Source: HNR sp040400085 (GTDB taxonomy: Bacteria; Actinomycetota; Actinomycetes; Actinomycetales; Microbacteriaceae). From it: a DNA stretch of 64,000 bases. Both the position numbers and the translations under genes were made by a program. Where the stretch lies: contig JBBAQX010000011.1 in the NCBI GenBank assembly GCA_040400085.1, forward strand, positions 25,981 through 89,980, read 5' to 3'. The notes beneath the pieces were generated by a model. That model did no database searches and was not told the DNA's origin. It saw nothing but the letters and a program-made list of their open reading frames with translations. How positions within the stretch are numbered: position 1 is the stretch's first letter; each line of letters begins with the position of its first letter. Shown here one piece after another: positions 43,766 through 51,810 of the stretch.

Positions 43766-43951
43766 ATGATCCTTTCGTTGGTCTTTGGGCCTGAAAGTAG
43801 CCGTGATTTTACAGTCGCTGTTGATAATGCGCTCGCGGCAGCCGCTCGTCGCGGTGTGTCGATCGAAGACGAGGGTTGGACCCGTGCGGTCGATGTGCCC
43901 GAAGATAGCTCAGCGCACCCGGCAACGGCTGCTGAGCTTGGCCTGCGCTGA
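43766..43951 (+). CDS. Possible small protein or gene remnant
   Basis: A 61-codon frame from ATG 43766 to 43951, with alpha/beta-like sequence DFTVAVDNALAAAARRGVSIEDEGW. The same frame stays open upstream to 43595 but the upstream part looks like non-coding sequence. There is no clear ribosome site. It may be an intact small gene or the end of a truncated one. Confidence 0.3.
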   Translation: MILSLVFGPESSRDFTVAVDNALAAAARRGVSIEDEGWTRAVDVPEDSSAHPATAAELGLR

Positions 43952-43974
43952 GCCGCGGTTGCGTTGATCTGCTG

Positions 43975-45549
43975 CTACACCCTGAACCGCACGCTATGCC
44001 ACCCCGTTGCGCCGTCCGGCGCAGGGGGAGCCTGGTCCTGCGTCTGGGTATAGCCCGACTTATCGGTGGCCCGCACCTGCACGGTATGAGAACCAAGTGA
44101 GGACGTCCACGGGAGGCTCCACTGAACCCAGGTATCGTCCGAAATCGCGGTGGCGAGGGTGGCCTTCTGCCACTCTCCACCATCGACTTGGACCTCAACA
44201 CTCGCGATTCCCGTGTGCTGAGCCCACGCGACACCAGCTATCGGGATAGTGCGGCCCGCGACCAGCTCGCCCTCACGCGGGGTGTCGATCCTGGATGCGG
44301 TTTTAACCGGACCGAGGGCAGACCAGCCGCGCGGGGTCCAATAGCCCTCGGCATCCGCAAATCTCGTGACCTTCATCGAGGTTATCCACTTTGTCGCCGA
44401 GACATAGCCGAAAAGCCCAGGCACGATCATCCGCGCGGGGAAGCCGTGCGCGGTGGGCAACGGTTCGCCGTTCATCCCGACAGCTAGCAGCGCCGCACGG
44501 TTTGGGTCGGTCAGCGTCTCGAGTGGTGTGCCCGCCGTGAATCCGTCCGGGCCGGAGGAGAGCACCATATCGGCATCCGCAGACACCCCTGCCCGTGCCA
44601 GTAAGTCCTTGATCGGATACCCCAGCCAGGTCGCGTTGCCGATCAGGTCACCGCCGACGGTGTTGGATACGCAGGCGATCGTGCTGATATGTTCCTCGAG
44701 CGGCAACGCGAGCAGCTCGTCGTAGGTGATTGTGAAGGGCCGATCTACCATCCCGAAAATCTCCAGTTTCCATTCGGTGGGATCGATTTGGGGAACCTGG
44801 AGCGCAATATCGATGCGATAAAAGTTAGCGTTGGGCGTGAAGAGCGGCGTGATGCCCGGCACCTCAAGCGATGCGCCAGCAGGTACGGCGGGGGCAGCGA
44901 CGGCAGGGGTGGGCAACGAGATTGCCGCGCGTAACGCCGTCACCGCGGCCGAGCTGGCGTTCATTACCCGGGCTCCTATGCCCACTACCAGGGCCGCGGC
45001 CGACGTGCCCGCGACAAAACGTAAAAAGCTGCGACGCGACAGGGCTGCTTCTGGCGTTGAGGCGAGCTCGGGGGAAGCAGTGCCCTTGGGGGGTGTGACG
45101 TCCGGGCTCGCGGCCCCAACCCACCACACGAGCAGGCGGCGACCGTGGCGGAGTACGAGCAAGCCGAGGAAGGTTCCAACGAGAGTGGGGAGCGTCCAGG
45201 TGACCTGTGCATCCGTTCGCGAAATAATCGCCACTATCGAGGCTGCCGAGACCGCCAGCAGGATCAGCGAACCCACGTTGCGGCGCTTCAACTCGGCGAT
45301 GCCGGCAACAACTGCCAACGCCAACAACACGACCCCCAACATCACGAACAACGCCACCTTGTCGCCGGTGCCGAAGAGCGAAATCATCAGCTCCTTCAGC
45401 CACAGCGGAGCCAAGTCAATAAGCAGTGACCCCACCGCGAAAAGCGGTGACGACTGCGGGCTCGCAAACAACGCTCCAAGCTCCGCAGCCGCCAACACAG
45501 TGAGTGCTGCTGTTATCCCCAGCGTTCCTGCCCACAGTTTTGTTCGCAT
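43975..45549 (-). CDS. Membrane-anchored molybdopterin oxidoreductase (sulfite oxidase-like)
   Basis: A 524-residue protein. Four hydrophobic helices occupy residues about 5-135. A twin-arginine motif SRRSFLR at 171-177 precedes a fifth hydrophobic segment. The molybdopterin domain (about 235-410) holds the likely molybdenum-ligand Cys293 (TIACVSNTVGGDLIG). The C-terminal dimerisation-type domain follows with VEVQVDGGEWQKA. The combination of membrane helices with an internal Tat-like signal is typical of an actinobacterial sulfite-oxidase-type family. The substrate is unknown. No cytochrome gene is adjacent. Confidence 0.9.
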   Translation of the reverse strand: MRTKLWAGTLGITAALTVLAAAELGALFASPQSSPLFAVGSLLIDLAPLWLKELMISLFGTGDKVALFVMLGVVLLALAVVAGIAELKRRNVGSLILLAVSAASIVAIISRTDAQVTWTLPTLVGTFLGLLVLRHGRRLLVWWVGAASPDVTPPKGTASPELASTPEAALSRRSFLRFVAGTSAAALVVGIGARVMNASSAAVTALRAAISLPTPAVAAPAVPAGASLEVPGITPLFTPNANFYRIDIALQVPQIDPTEWKLEIFGMVDRPFTITYDELLALPLEEHISTIACVSNTVGGDLIGNATWLGYPIKDLLARAGVSADADMVLSSGPDGFTAGTPLETLTDPNRAALLAVGMNGEPLPTAHGFPARMIVPGLFGYVSATKWITSMKVTRFADAEGYWTPRGWSALGPVKTASRIDTPREGELVAGRTIPIAGVAWAQHTGIASVEVQVDGGEWQKATLATAISDDTWVQWSLPWTSSLGSHTVQVRATDKSGYTQTQDQAPPAPDGATGWHSVRFRV

Positions 45550-45614
45550 TGCACCAGACTACTCGACGGGATGCCCCGTGACCTGGAAGCTAGCAATTGT
45601 GGGCTTCTACTCGA

Positions 45615-46460
45615 TTAGCGAACGGATGCTTCGCTCGGTACCACCGGAAAACACAAGTCGGTCACCCACTTGCTTGGGTCCGGTTCTTGGGCCGGACCGA
45701 CCCGGTAGATGTTAAACATCGGGCCTGTGGTGAGTTTATGCTCGGCTATGTATTCCCCGACTGCCGCTGTGGCCTGAGGCATGAGCGAGAAGTCACCTTC
45801 GAGTGTCACCGTGACAACGTCGCGCTGCGGTATTTCGAGAAGCCGAAGAGGTAGAGTCGGGACGAACGGAGCCGCGGTTTGCACCCAGACCTCGACATCG
45901 TTATCTGTCTCTTGATATTGCTCGTCGTAAAAGGTTGCGCCTGCCATTCCACCAGCAGGGAACACCGCCTGCGATTGCAAAAGCAGCGGCATAATCTGGT
46001 CCCAGAGTCGACCCTCGTCTGCGTATGTTGGGAGGCGGTCACGTAGCGCGCCGACAGTCATCGCCGGCATAGTGAGTGTGTGGACGGTAAATTCCATTGG
46101 TTTCTCTTTGAGTGTGATACCGATCAATGCGAGCGCGCTGAGCTGCTTGTTGAGCTCAACGCGCTCGCCATCGAGGCGATTGCGCTGAGCTTCGATCAGT
46201 TCGCGAATGCGCTCAGGATCATGACGGGAATCGAGCACATCGCTGGTTTCACCAATCGAGAACCCCGCCTCGCGCAGCCCCATAACGAGCCTCATCGTTT
46301 CGAGCTGCTCGGTTCGGTAGTAGCGATAGCCGGAATGCTCGTCCACAATCTCTGGGACGAGCAACCCTTGCTCGTGATAGTGGCGAAGCATCCTTACGCT
46401 CACGCGTGTGAGGCGCGAGAATATTCCGATGCGCAGGAGTCCTGCTTCCTCATGTTCCAT
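45615..46460 (-). CDS. MerR-family regulator with GyrI-like effector domain
   Basis: A 281-residue regulator from ATG 46460; a GTG at 46475 would add five codons. The N-terminal MerR helix-turn-helix contains FSRLTRVSVRMLRHYHEQGLL, and a coiled coil follows (residues 85-115). The C-terminal GyrI-like domain (about 120-281) binds small, often cationic drugs in relatives such as BmrR. Its likely operator ACTCTGTCAGAGT lies just before it. It is divergent from the AlkD-like gene. Confidence 0.9.
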   Translation of the reverse strand: MEHEEAGLLRIGIFSRLTRVSVRMLRHYHEQGLLVPEIVDEHSGYRYYRTEQLETMRLVMGLREAGFSIGETSDVLDSRHDPERIRELIEAQRNRLDGERVELNKQLSALALIGITLKEKPMEFTVHTLTMPAMTVGALRDRLPTYADEGRLWDQIMPLLLQSQAVFPAGGMAGATFYDEQYQETDNDVEVWVQTAAPFVPTLPLRLLEIPQRDVVTVTLEGDFSLMPQATAAVGEYIAEHKLTTGPMFNIYRVGPAQEPDPSKWVTDLCFPVVPSEASVR

Positions 46461-46481
46461 TTTTTCAGTGCACACCCTTAC

Positions 46482-46494
46482 ACTCTGTCAGAGT
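46482..46494. promoter_or_regulatory. 13-bp palindrome, candidate MerR operator
   Basis: ACTCTGTCAGAGT is a perfect palindrome about the central T, extended on the minus strand to CTTGACTCTGACAGAGTGTAAG. TTGACT on the minus strand can be a -35 element. It lies between the MerR gene and the AlkD-like gene. Confidence 0.55.
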
Positions 46495-46539
46495 CAAGCT
46501 GGTGACTCCAGGATCGTCGAATCTGTTATTTCAGAATGG

Positions 46540-46567
46540 TTGCAGATCACGGGAGCAACGCTATGAT
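46540..46567 (+). promoter_or_regulatory. Sigma-70-type promoter of the AlkD-like gene
   Basis: TTGCAG (46540-46545), a 16-bp spacer, then TATGAT (46562-46567). The expected transcription start coincides with the ATG at 46574, so the mRNA would be leaderless. Confidence 0.5.
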
Positions 46568-46573
46568 GTGCTC

Positions 46574-47245
46574 ATGGAAACGGCTTACTCACTCGACCTT
46601 GTGATGGCAGAGATTGCAGGGTATGAGGACCCCAGAATGCGGGCAGTAAACGAGAAACACGGTGACGACCACGGTGTAAATCTCTCGAAAATTCGCGCTC
46701 TTGCAAAGCAGATCAAATCGAATGGTTCGCTGGCGCGGGAGCTGTGGGCGACAGGCGACACCGCGGCAAGGTTGGTCGCTGTTCTCCTCAGCAAGCCGAA
46801 AGACTTCTCCTCCGACGAGCTCGACGCGATGTTGAGAGAGTCACGAGCACGCAAAGTCTTTGATTGGCTCCTGAACTATATTGTGAAGAAGGGGCCGCAC
46901 GCCGAAGAACTCCGGCTGAGATGGCTCACAGATGAAGACCCGGTGGTTGCAAGCGGTGGCTGGGAATTGACCGCCGATCGTGTCGTAAAGCGACCAGAGG
47001 GACTAGACCTGAGCGGTTTGCTCGACACGATTGAGGCAGAAATGAAGGATGCCCCCGACCGATTGCAATGGAGCATGAATACCTGCCTGGCCCAGATCGG
47101 AATCACTCACGAGCCGCTCAGGGCAAGAGCCATTGCCATAGGAGAGCGGCTAGAGGTTCTTCGGGACTATCCGACACCGCCGGGGTGTACCTCTCCTTAT
47201 GCGCCCCTCTGGATCGCTGAGATTGTGCGCCGTTCGGAAGGGTAG
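46574..47245 (+). CDS. HEAT-repeat protein, AlkD-like DNA alkylation repair family
   Basis: A 223-residue helical protein resembling the AlkD/AlkC group of DNA glycosylase-like proteins. Helical repeats with conserved residues include GVNLSKIRALAKQIK near the N-terminus and HAEELRLRWLTDEDPVVASGGW. I start at ATG 46574 because of the promoter spacing and because residues before it look non-coding. AlkD excises alkylated bases; whether this one does is not shown. Conserved catalytic residues cannot be assigned with confidence. Confidence 0.7.
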   Translation: METAYSLDLVMAEIAGYEDPRMRAVNEKHGDDHGVNLSKIRALAKQIKSNGSLARELWATGDTAARLVAVLLSKPKDFSSDELDAMLRESRARKVFDWLLNYIVKKGPHAEELRLRWLTDEDPVVASGGWELTADRVVKRPEGLDLSGLLDTIEAEMKDAPDRLQWSMNTCLAQIGITHEPLRARAIAIGERLEVLRDYPTPPGCTSPYAPLWIAEIVRRSEG

Positions 47246-47287
47246 CTGTTTCCAGTTGAGGTAAATAGGCAAAGATTTCTACCGCGT

Positions 47288-47317
47288 TGTCGATTTGCGG
47301 GAAGTTGGAACGTCGAT
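47288..47317 (+). promoter_or_regulatory. ECF42-like promoter before the YCII gene
   Basis: TGTCGA (47288-47293) and CGTCGAT (47311-47317) are separated by 17 bp. From memory ECF42-type promoters use TGTCGA at -35 and CGA(T/C) at -10. It lies 48 bp before the YCII start and suggests self-activation of the YCII-sigma operon. Confidence 0.5.
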
Positions 47318-47364
47318 AAAGTAGACGGAACTCGCTAGGGGTTTCGACGATGAAAGGAAAAACT

Positions 47365-47718
47365 ATGTCACAGTTCCTGCTCCTTCTCTACGCGGAAGAG
47401 TCTGCCTGGGAATCGCTGTCGGAAGAAGAGCAACAGAAAATATTCCAGGAGTATGAGTTGTTTAGTCAGCGACATTCCGAGGTTATCCGTGGGGGAGCAG
47501 AGCTACACCCCACCCAGAGCGCTACATCAATCAGGAGCGACGGTAAAGGCGGACATCTACTGACTGATGGAGCCTTCGCCGAGACGAAGGAAGCTCTAGG
47601 CGGCTATTTTCTTGTTGAGGTCGAAACGCTAGACAACGCATTAGCCCTGGCTAAGGAACTTCCCCTGTGGAGTTCGGCGGGGGTTGAGGTGCGCCCGACT
47701 ATCGACGATGAATCCTGA
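47365..47718 (+). CDS. YCII-related (DGPF-type) protein
   Basis: A 117-residue protein of the YCII-like family, a small ferredoxin-like fold. It begins MSQFLLLLYAEESAWESLSEEEQ and has the typical LLTDGAFAETKEALGGYFLVEV. I start at ATG 47365 because AAAGGA lies eight bases upstream; a frame from 47350 adds five residues. YCII/DGPF proteins are partners of ECF42 sigma factors, and the next gene is one. The role is not known. Confidence 0.9.
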   Translation: MSQFLLLLYAEESAWESLSEEEQQKIFQEYELFSQRHSEVIRGGAELHPTQSATSIRSDGKGGHLLTDGAFAETKEALGGYFLVEVETLDNALALAKELPLWSSAGVEVRPTIDDES

Positions 47719-47738
47719 TTATCGACGATGAATCCTGA
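47700..47738 (+). repeat. 19-bp direct repeat, period 20, at the YCII stop and sigma start
   Basis: TATCGACGATGAATCCTGA occurs at 47700-47718 and 47720-47738. The first copy ends the YCII gene with TGA; the second provides the ATG (47728) of the sigma factor. Confidence 0.9.
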
Positions 47739-49023
47739 CTCCGCCGATCCCGATAGCGCAGTAGTAAATCGAGCGGTTGAGGCGGCGATATCCTCGGCCT
47801 ACCGCAACGACTGGACGTCGATATTCGCCTCAACTCTTCGTGCTACCCGTGGCTTCGAACTGGCGGAAGATTGCGTGCAGGATGCCTTCGTCCGTGCCGC
47901 TCAACGGTGGCCGGGCGAAGGCATCCCCAAGAATCCAGCGGCCTGGTTGACAACCACTGCGCGGAATCGGGCGTTTGACCTGCTTCGCCGAAGCGCTGTA
48001 GCCCAGCGGACGATGCCCCTGCTCATCGTTGAACACGAAGGCGAACACGAACACGAGTTCGCGACTGTCCAGCGTAACGAGGCTGAAGAAAAAACGTACC
48101 TTGGCGATGATCGTCTGCGACTCATATTGACCTGTTGTCATCCCGCTCTTTCTAATGAGGCGAGAATTGCGCTCACCCTTCGAATGGTCTGCGGAATGAC
48201 GACGGGAGAGGTCGCGCGAAGCTTCCTGGTGAGCGAATCCACGATGGCGGCTCGGATTACTCGGGCGAAGAAAAAAATCGCGCAGGCCAGGATCCCCTAC
48301 CGCATTCCCGAGATCGATGACATCCCGGAGCGTATCGACGCGGTTCTTGAGGTGGTTCACCTTCTCTTTACCGCCGGGTATTCGTCGCAGGGAAGTGACG
48401 GGCTAGTCCAAGATGCGCTTCTTGATCGGGCAATGGAACTTGCTCACCTAGTTCGTCGGCTTATGCCCGGGAACGCTGAGGCGGCTGGATTGCTGGCCTT
48501 GCTCACGTTGACAGATGCTCGCCGCGGTGAACGAATGGATGCTGCGGGGCGGCTAAAGTTGCTTGCGGACCAGGACCGTTCCCGATGGGATCGAGGGCTG
48601 ATTACCGCGGGGACGCTTCTTGCCGTCGAGGCTATGCGCGTCCAGCGTCCCGGGAAATTTGCGTTGATGGCAAGCATAGCTGCCCTTCACGATGAGGCCC
48701 CCTCGTGGGAGGCTACTAATTGGCCGCAGATTGTGGTCTTTTATGAGCAGCTCATTCGGGTGTGGCCCGCTCCGGTGGCCGCGTTGAACCGGGCCGTAGC
48801 CATCCGCTTTGCGGAGGGTGCGAGCGCAGGGCTAGCCGCACTCGACCATTTAGAGAAAGAGTCCCAGCTCACGCAATATCACTACTTCGCCGTAGCCAGA
48901 GGTGATTGTTTGCGTGAGTTGGGTCGCCTCGCCGAGGCGCGCGCCGCCTATACGGAGGCGTTATCGCAGACCACTAATAATATTGAACGAGCATTCCTTG
49001 AGGAGCAGCTTCAACAGATCTAG
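47728..49023 (+). CDS. ECF42-group sigma factor with C-terminal helical-repeat extension
   Basis: A 431-residue sigma factor. Region 2 includes FELAEDCVQDAFVRAAQRWP and PAAWLTTTARNRAFDLLRR; region 4 includes MVCGMTTGEVARSFLVSESTMAARITRAKKKI. The C-terminal half (from about residue 190) is an extra helical, TPR-like domain (LTLTDARRGERMDAAGRLKLLADQDRSRW), which is the mark of the ECF42 group. No anti-sigma gene is nearby; ECF42 factors usually lack one and need their C-terminal domain. It follows the YCII gene, its usual partner. Confidence 0.9.
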   Translation: MNPDSADPDSAVVNRAVEAAISSAYRNDWTSIFASTLRATRGFELAEDCVQDAFVRAAQRWPGEGIPKNPAAWLTTTARNRAFDLLRRSAVAQRTMPLLIVEHEGEHEHEFATVQRNEAEEKTYLGDDRLRLILTCCHPALSNEARIALTLRMVCGMTTGEVARSFLVSESTMAARITRAKKKIAQARIPYRIPEIDDIPERIDAVLEVVHLLFTAGYSSQGSDGLVQDALLDRAMELAHLVRRLMPGNAEAAGLLALLTLTDARRGERMDAAGRLKLLADQDRSRWDRGLITAGTLLAVEAMRVQRPGKFALMASIAALHDEAPSWEATNWPQIVVFYEQLIRVWPAPVAALNRAVAIRFAEGASAGLAALDHLEKESQLTQYHYFAVARGDCLRELGRLAEARAAYTEALSQTTNNIERAFLEEQLQQI

Positions 49024-49038
49024 TCTTGAAACAGGTTT

Positions 49039-49992
49039 CTAAAGCACCGAGCTAAACTCGCGTCGGTGCGCCTGAGGGCTGGTCTGAAAATGTTGCTGGA
49101 AGTGCTGTCGCAGCGAGGTTGCCGTCGCGAATCCCACATCGGTGGCGATCTGCTCGACGGTTCGATCACTGCTTTCAAGCAGCGATTTTGCGTGAAACAG
49201 GCGTTGCGTGAGTAGCCACTGCGCTGGGCTTGTGCCGGTATGCTCGCGGAACCTTCTGGTGAAGGTTCGGCGTGACATCAGTGCTTGCCGAGCCCAATCA
49301 TCGAGGTCAATCGGATCGTCCAATCGGGCCAGTGCCCGCTCCATGACCGTTTGGATGGGCCCCGTTTTGTCGCTATCCAGGACCGACGGCGGGATGTATT
49401 GAGCCTGCGAACCTAAGCGGTGCGGAGCGAGGACGACCTGCCGAGCAACCGCGTTTGCGGCGGCTGCGCCATAGTCCTTGCGGACGATATGCAGGCAACA
49501 GTCAAGAGCAGCTGCAGCTCCCGCTGAAGTTACGAGGTCTCCGAGGTCGACCCACAGCGGGTCCCCGCGAACCTCGGCCAGCGGTGATTGCTCCTGTAGC
49601 TGTTGAACAAACTCCCAATGCGTGGTTATCTCGCGCCCGTCGGCGATGCCGCAATCAGCCACGAGAAACGCTCCGAGGCACAGGCCAACAACCCGCGCCC
49701 CGCGGGCGTGAGCCGCTCTGAGTGAGTTCAAGAGAGCATCGGATGCCGGTAGCCCCGGATGCCAGGAAGGAATCACGATCGTGTCTGCCGTATCGAAAGC
49801 GTCGAGATCTGTGTGGACGAATATGTCATAACCTGCAGAAGTCGGAAAAGACCCTGGGGTTTCTGCGCAGATTGTCACCCGATAGTCAGCACCAACCTTA
49901 TGCAATGCTCTGTTGTCAAAGACAATGGAAGGCACGGAAAGATGAAAGGGACTGATGCCTGGGAAGGCTAAAACAGCGACTGAGAGACTCAT
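49039..49992 (-). CDS. GlxA-family AraC-type regulator
   Basis: A 317-residue regulator. The N-terminal DJ-1/PfpI-like domain (about 1-185) includes the nucleophile-type stretch RVVGLCLGAFLVAD. The C-terminal AraC helix-turn-helix region (about 215-315) contains MSRRTFTRRFREHTGTSPAQWL and EQIATDVGFATATSLRQHF. GlxA/FtrA-type proteins control amino-acid or stress genes. It ends 15 bp from the convergent sigma gene, too close for a terminator. Confidence 0.92.
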   Translation of the reverse strand: MSLSVAVLAFPGISPFHLSVPSIVFDNRALHKVGADYRVTICAETPGSFPTSAGYDIFVHTDLDAFDTADTIVIPSWHPGLPASDALLNSLRAAHARGARVVGLCLGAFLVADCGIADGREITTHWEFVQQLQEQSPLAEVRGDPLWVDLGDLVTSAGAAAALDCCLHIVRKDYGAAAANAVARQVVLAPHRLGSQAQYIPPSVLDSDKTGPIQTVMERALARLDDPIDLDDWARQALMSRRTFTRRFREHTGTSPAQWLLTQRLFHAKSLLESSDRTVEQIATDVGFATATSLRQHFQQHFQTSPQAHRREFSSVL

Positions 49993-50062
49993 GGCCCAAT
50001 CTTATCGATTTATGGCCTCAGGGTCACTTTTGTTCACCGAAGTACCCGAATAGATTTGAAAC

Positions 50063-50848
50063 ATGAACAATTCACCAGAACTAACCTTTATCGGCGGACC
50101 GACACTTCACTTCACCTACGCTGGTCTGCGCTTTCTCACTGACCCGACATTTGATGAACCACAAGAATATGCGAATATCCCCCTCAACGTCACAAAGACC
50201 AGGGGTCCAGCACTGAGCGCAGATGAGCTCGGTGCCGTTGATATCGTGCTGCTCTCGCATGATCAGCATGTCGACAACTTGGACCATTCCGGTCGTACAT
50301 ACCTGGAGCGGGTAAAAACAATTGTCTCGACGCTGAGTGCTGCGGAGCGAATTCCCGGAGTCACTGGCTTGGACCCATGGCAGAAGCTCGCTCTCCGTGG
50401 CGGAAATCAGGAATCGGGCGGTGCTCGTGAGATCACGATCACCGCAGTTCCGGCGCTACACGGCCCCGAAGGCTGCGAGCCGATCACTGGTAGGGTTACC
50501 GGTTTTGTGCTGGAGGCAGACGGATGGCCGACGACCTATGTCTCTGGCGATAACGCCTCGCTGGATCTGGTTGCCGAGATAGCTAAGATCTTTCCCCAGA
50601 TCGAACTCGCGATTGTTTTTGCGGGTGCAGCGAATGTTGGGCGGTTCGGCGATATTCCCACTACCCTTACGTCAGCAGAAACCGTCGAACTGGCTCAGCT
50701 CATGCCCCAGGCCAAGATCGTTCCTGTGCATGTCAGCGATTGGGAGCACTTCACGGAGCCGCTCGAGGACTTCGTGCGTGACTTTATCGCCCGCGCGGGT
50801 GACTCTCGTCTCGTCGTACTTCCACGAGGCATCGCAACAAAGCTCTAG
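50063..50848 (+). CDS. MBL-fold hydrolase, UlaG-like
   Basis: A 261-residue metallo-beta-lactamase-fold protein. The metal motif HxHxD appears as LLSHDQHVDNLDHSG near residue 72, with HGPEG and HVSDWEH histidines later. The middle residue of the motif and the sequence around it are similar to UlaG-type lactonases acting on sugar or lactone phosphates, but no ula genes are nearby. Divergent from the GlxA-like gene. Its stop is in a tandem repeat (50837-50904). Confidence 0.82.
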   Translation: MNNSPELTFIGGPTLHFTYAGLRFLTDPTFDEPQEYANIPLNVTKTRGPALSADELGAVDIVLLSHDQHVDNLDHSGRTYLERVKTIVSTLSAAERIPGVTGLDPWQKLALRGGNQESGGAREITITAVPALHGPEGCEPITGRVTGFVLEADGWPTTYVSGDNASLDLVAEIAKIFPQIELAIVFAGAANVGRFGDIPTTLTSAETVELAQLMPQAKIVPVHVSDWEHFTEPLEDFVRDFIARAGDSRLVVLPRGIATKL

Positions 50849-50904
50849 ATCACAAAGCTCTAGACCATGAGCCTAGACCATGAGCCTAGACCACGGGCCT
50901 AACC
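50837..50904 (+). repeat. Degenerate tandem repeat at the MBL gene stop
   Basis: About five units of 13-15 bp starting ACAAAGCTCTAGATC, ACAAAGCTCTAGACC, ATGAGCCTAGACC (twice) and ACGGGCCTAACC. The TAG stop is in the first unit. Confidence 0.7.
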
Positions 50905-50921
50905 AAGGCCGAGGCGCGAGA

Positions 50922-50964
50922 AACGGATGCTGCTGCCGGGAAGCCCGCGACAACAGCATCCGTT
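50922..50964 (-). terminator. Hairpin after the sugar ABC operon
   Basis: AACGGATGCTG (50922-50932) pairs with CAGCATCCGTT (50954-50964), a perfect 11-bp stem extended by CGCG pairs with a bulge. On the minus strand it is followed by TTTCTCG. It lies 16 bp after the last permease gene, a modest terminator. Confidence 0.5.
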
Positions 50965-50979
50965 CGCGATCCAGCGCGG

Positions 50980-51810
50980 TTACTTCTCTGAACCCGCAAC
51001 CATCCCCTTGATGAAGTAGCGTTGCAGCGCCAGATAGATAATGAGCACCGGCACGACCGCGATGAGCGCCGCTGCCGCGGCCGCCCCGAGGTTGCTGTTT
51101 TGGGTGGAAAAAAACGCGCCGATTGACGGGGCAATTGTGCGCATCTCGGGCGAGCGCAAGATGAATACCGAGAGCGCGTACTCGTTCCACACCGTGACGC
51201 TCGTGAGGATCATGACGGTGGCGGTCACCGGCTTGAGCATGGGGAACACCACGCGAAACAGCAGCTGGATGGTGGAGGCACCGTCGACAGTGGCCGCCTC
51301 CTCGACGGAGAGCGGCAGCCCTCGCATAAACGCCGTGTAGAGAAAGATGCTGAGCGGCAGCTGGCTCGCCGTCATTACGAGGATGGTTCCCCAATAGGTA
51401 TTGACAGCGCCCATCTGGGTAAGCATCGTATATAGCGGCACCAAGATGCTGAGCGGCGGAACCATGATGAGTCCGACGATGCTGAGCAGCACGAGCTTAT
51501 TGCCCGTGGTGTTTCGGCGCGCCAGCGGGTAGGCCGCCAGCGCCCCGAGCAGGCAGATCAGCAGCGTCGAACCAATCGTCACTATCGCACTATTGGCAAT
51601 CGCGCGAAGAATGTTTCCATCCCCGATCGCCGTCGCAAAGTTTTCCCAGTAGATATTTCCGAATGGAAAAACCCACTGAGAGCTGAGGTCGGTCTTGGGT
51701 TTCAACGAGGTGGTGAGCGCCACATAGAACGGCAGCAATTGCATGCCGATCACGATGACAAGCCCGACCCCGATGATCGCGTTGCGGATAGGCGTTTTGG
51801 TGGTGATCAT
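50980..51810 (-). CDS. Carbohydrate ABC permease, MalG-like
   Basis: A 276-residue inner-membrane permease of the CUT1 sugar family. Six hydrophobic segments and the EAA-type loop EEAATVDGASTIQLLFRVVFP near residue 195 are visible. It overlaps the upstream permease gene by 4 bp. Works with the lipoprotein at 52727. The ATPase is not encoded here and may be a shared MsiK-type protein. Confidence 0.93.
   Translation of the reverse strand: MITTKTPIRNAIIGVGLVIVIGMQLLPFYVALTTSLKPKTDLSSQWVFPFGNIYWENFATAIGDGNILRAIANSAIVTIGSTLLICLLGALAAYPLARRNTTGNKLVLLSIVGLIMVPPLSILVPLYTMLTQMGAVNTYWGTILVMTASQLPLSIFLYTAFMRGLPLSVEEAATVDGASTIQLLFRVVFPMLKPVTATVMILTSVTVWNEYALSVFILRSPEMRTIAPSIGAFFSTQNSNLGAAAAAALIAVVPVLIIYLALQRYFIKGMVAGSEK

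Larger units (their letters stand above)
43025..43974. other. Gene-poor, decayed stretch after the RhuM-Fic gene
   Basis: About 950 bp with no convincing full-length gene. It holds the two small frames described at 43284-43652 and a possible 61-codon frame at 43766-43951 (MILSLVFGPESSRDF), which may be the C-terminal end of a lost gene. A run of GGTGGTGTGG-type repeats lies near 43715-43735. No att duplication of the tRNA end is seen. Confidence 0.5.

Noticed and set aside
41882..43974. Integration site duplication of the tRNA-Ala 3' end
   Set aside because: I looked for a second copy of CAGGTCCACCA downstream and found none in this window.
44831..45715. 294-codon plus-strand frame over the molybdopterin oxidoreductase
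   Set aside because: Low-complexity Thr/Ala/Ser composition, typical of an antisense frame.
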